Source: Gari tellinella (lineage: Eukaryota; Mollusca; Bivalvia; Cardiida; Psammobiidae). From it: a stretch of DNA of 64,000 nucleotides. The notes under the pieces are model-generated. The model did no database searches. It was not told the DNA's origin and saw nothing but the letters and a program-made list of their open reading frames with translations. A program made the position numbers and the translations under genes. The stretch covers positions 91,384,198 to 91,448,197 of the forward strand of contig OV277859.1 of the NCBI GenBank assembly GCA_922989275.2, read 5' to 3'. This document shows positions 30,501 through 42,500 of the stretch, piece after piece. Numbering within the stretch: position 1 is the stretch's first letter; every line of letters starts with the position of its first letter.

Positions 30501-33500
30501 CTCCACTTTCAACAGCTAATAGACGAATCCAATATGTAAAGAAATTATATATATAAAAAAAAAAATCAAGACTGACATAAATAAAATTACAACATCAAAG
30601 TCCACAATACTTCACTTAAAAACTACATCAATCAAGATCACTTAGACCATTGCAGGGCTTTTTTTCCCTATATAACAGATGCCCGCAATTTTCTTTAAAA
30701 TCATGCAGTTTTCCCCTAAAAATGGGTTTACCCCAGGTTTTTCTTTCCCCTTTGGCAAACCCCGCATTATTTTTTCCCCTAATTAACTTATTTTACTATA
30801 TAAACAAGAGGCCCATGCGGGCCTAAATATCGATCACCTGGAAAAACCAAAACAAGGGTCACATGACCCCTGGGATGTGATCATTTTTTATTTACCCCAG
30901 AGACATAATTTCAAAAATATTGCTGATGAACTTGAAATTTAAGTGTTGTCAAATATTTTGTACATGGATGGTTTCAGACAGGAAATCTATTTTTAGCTAA
31001 TGTGACCCAAATATGCAACAGACCCGAACCATTTCAGCAATATTGGTAAAAAAAACATCAAAAAGTGTCACTATGCTAAATATCAAAGCTCTGGCCATAA
31101 TAGTTTCAGAGAAGATTTTGCTATATAACTCTTATGTAAAACTGAAACCCCTAGGGCCTTGGCAGTTTTGACCCCATTGAAAGAGGACCTAAAGATGATG
31201 CTTTGTGCCAAATATCTAAGCTCAGGGTACTGTGGTTTCAGACAAGAAGATTTTTTGAGTTTTCATTAATAAATCTACTTTAAGCTCCTGTGACTTGGTT
31301 ATGCAACAGACCGGAACCATATAATCAATATTGGTTAAGGGCTTCAAGAAATGTCACCATGCCAAATATCAAAGCTCTGGCCATATTAGTTTCAGAGAAA
31401 TACATACATGTATTTGAAGATTTCACTATATAACTCTTTGTAAAATTATGACCCCGGGGCGGGGTCATTTCTGACCCCAGGGACATAGTTTGAACAATCT
31501 TGATATAGGACCTAAAGATGATGCTTTATGCCAAATATCTATTTTTAGCTCCTGTGAGCTAGATATACAACAGACCGGAACCATATTTACAATATTGGTT
31601 CAGGGCTTCTAGAAGTGTCACCATGCTAAATATTAAAGCTCTGGCCATATAAGTCTCGGAGAAAAAGATGTTTGAAGATTTCACTATATAACTCTATGTA
31701 AAATTACAACCCCGGGGTGGGGTAAATTTTTGACCCCAGGAAGAATATTTGAACAATCTTGATAGAGGACATGAAGACAATGCTTTGTCCTAAATATCTA
31801 AGCTCAGGGTACTGTGGTTTCAGACAAGAAGATTTTTTAAGTTTTCATTGAAAAAATCTACTTTTAGCTCCTGTGACCTAGATATGCAATGGACCGGAAA
31901 TGTTTGAACAACTTTGAAAGAGGACCATACAAGGATCATTCCTGCCAAGTTTGGTGAAAATCCATCCAGTAGTCTAGGAGGAGAAGTCGTTTGAAGAAAT
32001 TGTTGACGACGAACGAACGACGGACACAGCACAATCAAAATAGCTCACCTTGGCACCAGGTGAGCTAAAAAGGGTGGCATTGTTATCCCCTTCGAGTGAA
32101 AAAAGCCCTGCATTGATACTTGCTTTATCAAGTTATAATTTATACAATTAGCAAGAAACCTATAAAGACTGAATTGATTTCAAAGCAATCTAAGATATCT
32201 AACATTTTAAATTTAGTATCACTGTCAGAAGTGTAATGATTGTTATTGACCTAATTTACCGGGTAGTAAATACCAAAATACTGCACTAAATGTTTAATTG
32301 GCAACTAGTCAGGATTAATAACTATCTTTAACCCTTAGCAAATCACTAAAATATCTGACTGGCTTTTTGCAACTGATTAGCTTAAGTAAAGCAGAAAGCT
32401 CCTTCTGTACTAAACTTGAATTTTAGCCATAACATAAATATGATAATTTTATATATAGTGATAAGTTTTATGTTAATTATATAAAACTGAATATTTATTT
32501 ATGCTTTTCGGTGGATTACCACGAAATAGCAGTGGATGATCACTTGGTAATCCACTGCAGTGGATTATCACCAATCGCTTTTTATTATGAATTTTCCCCG
32601 TAGGGCTCCCCAAGAATCGTAGTCAATCGTGTCTTATCGTTAAATTCCGGCAGTCCGATTTGTCGCGAACTACTCACCGGAAGAGCACGAATCCAAACTC
32701 GGGAGCAACGAGTGACGTCATTATACCGCCAACTGTCACGCGCATGTGTTCGACATAAAACGTGGGGCTCAACACGGGATAAATAATGTACGTTCGCTTT
32801 CAATTTTTAAACAATTTCGTTTAAAAAGTGGCTTAAAAGCATAAATAAATAGAATAACTGTGTTTTTTCAGTGTAAGATCGAATTTAATCCATTTCGTGA
32901 ACATCAGACTGTTATATTTTCACTCGTGGCTTCGCCACTCGTGAAAATATAACGTCTGATGTTCACTCAATGGATTAAATTTCGATCTTACACTGAAAAA
33001 AACAGTTATCCTCTATATATTCATAAAATGTCAGACTCAGAAACGGAAGCGGAAATATTTTCTACACCTACACCGTCTACTTCCTTAGTAACGGTAGTGG
33101 AACAGTCTACTTCGCAGACCCGAAAAAAACGGAAAACTGAAAGCGGGACCCCGCTTCGAAAAATCAATCAAGAAAACGTTTCAAGATTTAAGGTTCTTAA
33201 AAAACTGAACATACAGCTTACGAGAACCGCACACCATATCGAATATCTAAAAAAATGCATAGAAACAAATTCAGTACCGAAATCATTAAGGACAAACCTA
33301 ACACCGCAAATTCCAGTTATCAGCAGTTCCCTACAGATACAATGGGAAGAAGCCCAAATCAATTTCGGAATACAGCTGACACAGATCCTTCATGACTATT
33401 GGAAGAAACGACAGACACACCTAGCCAACGAAATTAAGGAAATTGACGAGTATCTCAAAAGTAACACAACACGAGACGAAATAGACCTAATATCCGATAT

Positions 33501-36500
33501 CATCTCAAAAATTGTAATCTCGGTTAAACGGGACTTACAAACGAAGAAAACACAGAACACCAACACTGATACAAGAGGGGACATAGGTGGACAGAACCGC
33601 CTACAGTCCTAACAAGTAACAAACCATTTGAAACCGAAAAATCCATCATCAATTTACAGAGTCAGCTACAATGTTCAGAAGACGTTTTCAAAACCCTAAA
33701 TAGAACACTTTGGCCCAATCGTCGAGAGGATTTTGAGACCTCCGCTATGGCCTAAATCTACACCCATATATCGACACAAATACCCGTTGAATCGAGACAG
33801 GCACCAGCAAACAACACAAATTTCCAGATAATAACATCCCGTCAGGACCGAGAAACGGGAGAGTTTTCCACTCCCTCGTTTCCCCAAACGAATTTGATCA
33901 ACAGCATCTACCCAAAGAATTCTACCACCATCCCAATTTGAAGAACATTAGGCACTACCCTGCATAACCAGACAACCTGAATGATACGTATCCATAGCAG
34001 CAGCAAAAGTCGGCGATCAACATCATAATCCATCAGCAAGGAAAGACACTGTTAAAACTTTCAAAATGACACTAATAACATTAGAAAACGGGACAGAAAT
34101 TATTTACCATCACAATGGTCTTATTGACCTAAGACATTTGAACAATATAATAACCACTCTCTAACATAAGAAATTGACTTTGAAAAAACTGTTAATTTTT
34201 TCTCATCTCATTTTTTATTGAATTGCATGTTTTTTCATCTCATTCATCCATTATTCCCTATTCCATTGTATGTCACCTTACTGATTTTGAAATTTCTTTA
34301 GTTCCTAATCGATCTGTTTCTGAAAATAGAAAGTACCGTTCAACGTCACAATGGACGGCGCTTTCTATATTTAGAAAGTGATCACGTGACAAAAGTACCG
34401 TTTTCCTTGTACTTCAGTAAGATGATTACTTGATATTTTATCCTTGAAAAAGACCCTGTGAGGGATCGAAACGTCGGACATAATAAAAGATCGAAAACAC
34501 CATATTGCCTTGGTCGTGAGTGTCTACTGCCTTTCCTTTTCCACACATTGAATATATTTCATTCAAAAAATGATTTATGCAATTATGTGAAAGCTCAAGT
34601 CGAAAAGGCAGTTAACTGGGAAAACCTAATAGATCAGTCCTATATTTACTCCATTTCGTATGGACGTCAGAAACGACATGTGGCGTTATTTTACGGAATT
34701 TAATCAAATAAGCAGTAAATATTGATAAATTAAAAATTTCAAGAGGGGCATCACATGAGAATATCGGTGATCTGGTCAATTTAAGCATTAGTTTCAGTTG
34801 ACAGGTTGTTTTTTTTAATGTGTCAAGTACCTGTGGATAGATTTATATTACACTATGAATCTCTGAAGATGTGCTTGTAGTCTGTCCTTTTAGCAATATT
34901 AAAATTAAGTAAAATTAAGTAAAAAGTATTGCATTTTTATTTTTGTTTTTTGTAATGAACTTTATGTTTTCGTATTTCAAAATATACAATTCCATACTAC
35001 ACAACATACATGTATACAAGTGAGATGAAACTCCTTTTCAGATGTAAAATATTGCAAGTTGAAACAAGAGTGCCAAATTGTCAAATTACCCCCATCAAAT
35101 GTGTGGCAGTTGAAAGGTCGAACTAGAATTTTTTCTAGACTAAAAGATGAAAAGATGGATTATGCCTATAAACAATTCAACCATTTTTGCGGATCACAGG
35201 AGAAGAAAATTTCAAAACTCGTTGGTTTCTGTTATAAGATGAAACTAGTATCATCTATTCACTAGTAACTAGACAAAATCACAATTTTATCATTGACGTG
35301 TTTTAAACCTAATATAGGTTTCAACCATATTGAATTATTCCCCAAAAAATTTCAATGTAATGTATGTTTTATTTGTTGTGCTTATTACAATATGAATGAA
35401 ATTTATTTAATGAACCAATTTTGTAATGCAGGATATTTAGACAAATTATCCTTGCGGGATTCGAGTAATTCTTATAGTCGATACTCATTTGAGGCGAACT
35501 TATCATTTTCCAATTAAGTCTAGTCCATTTTGACACTTCAGCCGTTTCTAAAAATTTATTGCGAAATGGCAAACAGTGCAGACCCTTATCATAGGGCTCT
35601 CCTTTAGAAGCCTTCTAAACGTCTACACTGTCTGCATAGGACAAGTTAGCCTACTCTTCACAGGTACATTGTAAAGAACAAGAATATATGTCAGTAGAGC
35701 TCTATGGGTTAATGCTACAGTGGAGAATCTGTTATTCTTTCCCGTTTAAACGTACGCAAACGCAAAGCACTAAAATGTAGAAAAGAACAACTTTTGGACA
35801 ATTCTGATAATTCTTGTTTATCTTGGTGGCAAACAGTTTGGAGCCTGATCAGACGCCGGGTTACCCGGCGTCTGATCTGGCTCCAAACTGTTTGCACTGC
35901 AAATAATAGTTTTAGCGTAAACGTGTTTATTGGGAAAGAATAACAGATTCTCCACTGTATTACTTGAATTGAAAAAGACAACAGTGATTAGAGAAAACTA
36001 ACAATTACTTATTTAAATGAATGAAAACTTTTACAAGACACCAGAGCTATTGCTACAGTGGTACATACTCCCTTCTATATATCTGACACAATGATGTGGT
36101 GCTTATGACAAAAATATGCTGCATTCTCAATACAGGAAGTGTTCATTAATGCTCTGGACAAAACTGTTTTTATTCAACATTAAAGAAGAGGGCAGTGATG
36201 GCCCTAAATCCCTCACTTGGTCTAACCATTGTACATGAAATACTCTACCTCCTTGTAGATGTTATGTGTAAGACTGACTCATGTATGACAGAAAACTATA
36301 TTTGCCAAATAGGCTTCCTAAGAAGTACCAGATATAAAGCCTTCAACACACAGAACAATAATTATAGCTCGACACAGTGCATGCCATTTAAAATTTTAAT
36401 TGACATCACTGAAGGCACTCTGTATACTTTGAGTATGTATAAACAACAGATACCAAGTGTCAATCATATATATACATTCCAAAACTTAATATGTATTTAG

Positions 36501-39500
36501 GCTTTGCCTATGGACGGAAAAAAGCAAAGTTGTACTAATGAAAACGGAATAGATCTATCGCCAGTGTGTGATCAGCGCTCTTGTATCAGTTCGTTGTGTA
36601 TTCCAGATCACACTCGAGGCTACGCCTCTCGTGACTGAGATCTGGATTACACAACCGACTCGAACTTTTATTATAAACCTAAATTGTTTGGGACAAGATC
36701 TATATGTTGTTACCCGTGTACACAATGTTAAAAGTTAAAACTCCTCCGTACAGCTATATTATAATGCAATCTGAAACTATTTTTGGAAGTCATATGACCA
36801 CCAATAATGCAGGGCTGCCATTTCTCCGGATTTTTCCTAAGTATTCGGATTTTTATCCAAGCAGATCGTAGCTTAAAACAGTCTGAAAGTTGAGCAGAAT
36901 GCGCATTAAACTTTACTTTCAACCTGTTTTAAGCAGTCATGTGTCCTCAAAACAAGAAACAGATTATGGGGTAAAGGTACGATTAGTAAAATTGCGTCTA
37001 AAAATTGAAAATTTGAAATCTTAGGATTTTTATTATCAACTTATGGCAGCCCTGATAATGACGTCATTATTTATATTGATGACGTATTGGTAATCCGTTA
37101 TTTTTATCGGTTCGATTGAGAAGTAGCTTTTTGCAAATAACGTTCATTTTTAGCGTGAAAGGGTATGAATTGAACTGTTTGAAATTTTGTCATTTGGAGG
37201 AAATCATTACAAGTGAGTGTTTTTGGTTATTCATTTAAAAATATCACCGAAATCGGGAATTCTGAAACGTCACGCACAACTCTTCGTAAAAGCCGTGACG
37301 TCATCATCCAAGATGTCAGCCCCCATGTTTTGAGGAAATTATTCACGCGCAAATCAAACACTTTTCAAAGTCTGTCAGTGATTGAATAGAATTGGAATAC
37401 CTTTGATTTTAGCATGCATTACTTAAGAACGGAAAAAAGGCTCGTATAAACTCACTAGTACTACAAAAGAAAACTCATTGAGGATATTAAAACTTTTGTA
37501 GGCTTTACAGGAGATTTATCTCACTCTAAACAGCTACATGCATCACTGATTGAACACTAGTGATAGGTAAATTTGTCCATTACATACACTTTACATGTGA
37601 AGAGTATACTTGTCCTACACAAATAGGATAGATCCTGATTAGAGGGCTCCTGATCAGAGTCTGTGTATTTTTAAATAACCCATTACTCCATAGCCTGTTT
37701 CTAGTTTTGAAGATATGTGACTACTTAAAGCAGATTGAAAGTAAAGCAGAATGTGCCTTAAATAAAGGCGCATTCGGCTTTACTTTCAGCATGCTTAAAT
37801 CTATTATCTGTTAGAATATAGAAAATATTTGTGATGATTGTTATTTGTGTATAAATTGGAACAGTTTTCTTCAGTAGAGGGCCTCTGAGGTCTAGAGGAA
37901 TTAATTAACTCTTTCCTCCCTAAAACTTTAAATAGAAAATACCAGTTTCCATTTTAGTGTAGTCCATTTCTGACTTTTAAGGGTTGTTTTTGTCAATGTT
38001 TGGCATTATGACAAACAGTGAGCCCTCTGATCTGGGTCTTCACTGTTTGCATAGGACAAGTGTACAATTCACATGTACACTGTTTGAAAAGGACGCCTAT
38101 ATGCGGGACTAGGGCTCAACGGGTTAAAGGCATAAAAGGGGTATTTATGGGGTAATGGGTCCAATATCCGATATATTGTAAAAACAATCCTGAGATACAA
38201 GGTTAAAGAATACAGGATTTGATACAATGATGTAACTATCACTACGAGGCAGGGTTGGCAAGTTTTTGCCAAGGGTGGAAAAAACCATGGAAAAAACCGG
38301 CAAGGAAAAAACTGGGTGGCAAAAACTAAAAAAATGTAGTGGCAAAAACTAAAGACCTTGGGTGGCAAAAACTAAATTTTGATAAACCCTTTTAGCAGGT
38401 TACTGAGTCTTCTTAACAGGTTAGCACCTTTAAGGCACAGGCACTGACGTGGGTGGGCAGTGGTTGTGTATTGTGTATAAACATCAAGGAAAAAACTGGG
38501 TGGCAAAAACTTGCAAAAACTAAAAAATCTGAGTGGCAACAACTAGACACTGAATGGCAAAAACTAAAGAAACTGGGTGGCAAAAACTTAATTTAAATAA
38601 ACCCTTTTAGCAGGTTACTCTTCTTAACAGGTTGACACCTTAAGGCACACACACTGAAGTGTGTGGGCAGCGGTTGTGTATTGTGGACCTGCCAGTGCAT
38701 TAGTGTCAAGTGTCAGAAGAATGCACAATACACAGCCACAGTCAATGGAAATGAGTAAAACAGGCTGAAAGTAAAGCAGAATGTACCCTGCTGTAAGTGT
38801 TAATTTCCTGCAAGTTCTGCTTCTATAGAAAGGGTGTTTTCAACTTTAGTAAATTAAAGTAATATATTCAGACAAAACTGAGTCCTGTCTTGGAATAGAA
38901 AGAGCAGTAAAACTTGTGTTTTGTTACAGAATGTTATAAGAGACTCAGTGGAGCTGGAGAACTGTTTGATCAGTTAAAATATTTACAAAGTTTACCACCA
39001 GTGAATATGTTGTGCTATTACACCTCTTTCAACTTTTTTACATCTTAAGAAACTCAGTTGAGAAAAAAATCAAAATCTAAAATCCTTATTTCTCCATTGA
39101 ATCCTGTATTGATTGTGACTACAGTACTGTACTTCTTACAGGTTGTCTCAAACAAACAATTCTAATAAGTAGTAACAAAACAGTTGTTTGCAACATCATG
39201 GAGAAAACAACTGAAATGTTTTTTTTCCCTCATTCTCATTTGTAGCCAAGTTTTTATTACTGTTTCACTTTTATAAATATCAGGCATAATTTTGATGACT
39301 GATTATAAAATAATTCTAGTTGAAAACATCCCAAAACTTATTTTTCACGTTTATATCCTGATATATTCAGTTTTAGGTTTTTGCCGGTTATTTCCAGTTT
39401 TTGCCGGTTTTTTCCAGTTTTTGCCACTGGCAAGGAAAAAACTAGTTTTTGCCGGCAAAAACCCAACCCTGCTACGAGGGCTGTCCCAAAACACCGTGGA

Positions 39501-42500
39501 CTGATATTATTTTTGAAGAACCCGACGTAATATTTCTTTGATATTTTTACCAATGCTATTTCAAACATTTTCACATTTGCATGAGAAATATTAAGGTTCC
39601 TGAACACACTTGACCAGATTTTATTTGTAAATATTCATTGTTGGTTAGATTATGCGGCGCACGCCAAAATCTTAAAGGTAGATTTAAAGAGGTACATTTT
39701 ACAACCTCCTACAAAGCAATTTCGAATTTGAATTTGCGCAAAATTGCGTCATGAATGTTGACGTTGTTATATATGACGTCAACCTGGAAAAATTCGTTAA
39801 CGTAGCGTCATTTAAAAAAATGATATCTAGGTTATGACGAATGATACTGTGTTCTGAAGACGCATGAAATGACGACGTCAGAGGAAAAGGCGGCGCAGCA
39901 GAATGTCATAGAATACTGCTTTGAGTTGAATTTGATCCAAAAACAGACGTTAAAACAACTACAATCAAGAGAAATGTATCAATCAGCATCTCGCTTGCTG
40001 GTGTTAAAAAAAATACGCGATTTTCAGAAGGATGGGTTGAGAAATAATGTAAAGATGGGATAGCCGGAAGAAACTGACGGTTTCATTGTAGAAAACGTGA
40101 GGAGCGTCATGATTGGTGATCGGCGTCTTGCGATGAGATAGAATGCTTAACTCCTCGGGGTGAGCAAATGGTCTGTACATCGACTTTTACGTGAGAAATG
40201 AAACACGTCGAGAGTCGGTGCTATATGCATGCCACGCTTGTTAAGTGCAGAAGAAAAAGAATGATGTGTCCAGGTATCAACCCTCTTTTTAAGACGATAT
40301 TCGAGAGATCAGGACTTTTTCATCAAACACCCTTCACACAGATCTATTGCATACGATACGAGAGAAGTGACCGGGGTTCATCGACAACTTAGAAAAGCAA
40401 CATATTTCACAAGGTTATCGCTTCGTGCCAAATTTCCCAGCATGCACATTTGGAACTTGCCGTGTTGGGGTTTCAAAAGCTTAAACATCCGCCTACTACC
40501 ATTGACCTAGCCCATTAGATTTTGCAGTATTTTCATACCTAAAATTGAGCCTCAATTACGCCGACAAAAATTGAAAACGTTGATGACAGCTCAAACAAGG
40601 AACATTGAGAGTGTTGCGCGAGCTTCATGTAGATACCAGCTTGTTTAAGAGGCTGTGTGTCAGCGAAAATGCATCAATCACCACTACAAGTAAAGGAGTG
40701 ACGTTGTTCAACGTCGATTACGTCATAACGTCATCTAGTGTGCGCCGGGGTTACACAGGTAGGGTGTTACAAATTACTCTTTGCTGGTGAGTTTTAAAGA
40801 TAGCGCGTTAAAACTTCACACATGTTTACATAAACCCTATGTTTATATATACTGACGACCGTTTGTCTCTGCTGTTTTAACGAACAATTTTATAAGGAAA
40901 GTCTACGATGATTTGGGACAGCCCTCGTACATATATTGTCTGGTCCAACTTGTCATTTGAATACTTAACATTTGATGACTATCAATTGACAATTACATGA
41001 ATGAATGTAAGACTCCTTTTTCTCATTACATAAGTTTTCCATCAGTTAACCAGATTAAATTAAAACAATTGCTTTTTATTTTTCTGATTCAAATATTTAT
41101 GTGATACAGTGATTTACTGTCAGCTGCTAAAATTTTGAAATTTATTCAGTCTTCAATAAAGGATAAGAGAGACAAGTAGTTGGCATTCAGATCAGGCCCA
41201 AACATTTCAAATGCAATTCTTTTCAACACAGGTCCTCAGTGTCAAAATGGTTAAATGCTGTAAAATAGAAATAAAGTTCCACTGATAAAAAAATAAACAG
41301 AAGAATGTCTTAAAACAACAAGGAATCTACGACTAATCACCAACAGTATACCTACTAGTACTAGGCTACTAGCATACAGGGTCCAAGGTTATAAAGCTTT
41401 TGACTTGAGTCTAAACTCGTTCCCAAGCATTTGATTGGTCAGATTTGAGCCTAGGCTCAAATCTGACCAATCAAATGCTTGGGAACTCACTCAGACTCAA
41501 CTAAAACGCTTTATAACCTCGGAGCCAGGTCTATGATATACTTACATGGTCTCTGAGTCGAGTCTGTAATGCTTGAATTTGAGCCTCTCTGTTCTCCTTA
41601 TTTACTTCCATGGATCTGCGCAACTTTTCCTGGGTTGCTCTTGAGAAGCTCTCATTTTCTTTCTCGGCTTTAGCTAGGACCTCCTGTGCTCGTTCTTTAC
41701 TCTTTGCAATGGGAGCTAGCTTTTCTGCTTCTACTGACTGAAAGGTATAAGAGGTATGCAGGCTTATCTAATAACGGAACTAACTGAATGGTTGAAATAT
41801 AGATTCTGCACGTCTTTGAGTAAATGAAGTGACATGTCAAATTAGAGTGGTTATCCAACTACATATATTTGGTGAAGATTGGGTGAAAACTGTAAGAGTT
41901 AAGGAGCAAAAATGGTGAAAACAGCTAATCTTGAGTTTCAGTAATTCAAGGGGCATAATTGCAGCACATGTTATGTGATATTGATGGTTATCATATCTTG
42001 GGCAAGATTTTTTACCGATAAATATGTTCATCAATTTTGTACATGTTCAGTGGAAAACTGGTTGAGTTAGAGAGCCGGGCCAGACGAAGGCAAAATAAAC
42101 CAATTTGAATAATTCAAGGGCCATTCTTCTGTCATGTCTTTCACAAACTTGTTAACAATGATATGGCCAAGATGTTACACTAGTCAATAAACATTTTCAG
42201 TAAATTAGGATAAGATCTGATGAAAACTTAAAGAGTTATAAAGCGTACAAAAAATGTGTGATGGACTTTGACAAAGTGTGGGGCCCTAATAATGCCATAT
42301 TTTAGATTGGTATTTTCATTTTTAAATTTAAAGACCACTGAAAGTAAAGCAGAAAACCTTGTGATACAAGGTCAAAGTATCATGAATTGCAAATCTGATC
42401 ACTAGCAGCCTGTATTTAACCTGTTACCAAAACATGTACCAAAACAAATATTTTCTATATCCCAGATTCCTAGCAGCAAATAGCTTAAAGCAGGCTGAAA

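Larger units (their letters stand above)
32854..34520 (+). mobile_element. Possible Penelope-like or related retroelement remnant
   Basis: A palindrome (32854-33009), an ORF (33028-33612), a second decayed open stretch in another frame (about 33600-33960), and at 34443-34480 a motif (CCTGTGAGGGATCGAAACGTC) like the degenerate hammerhead ribozymes carried by Penelope-like elements. No reverse transcriptase is left. Class is tentative. Confidence 0.4.

Noticed and set aside
36195..36500. 101-codon plus-strand frame
   Set aside because: No conserved motif, no splice context, inside a stathmin intron on the opposite strand.
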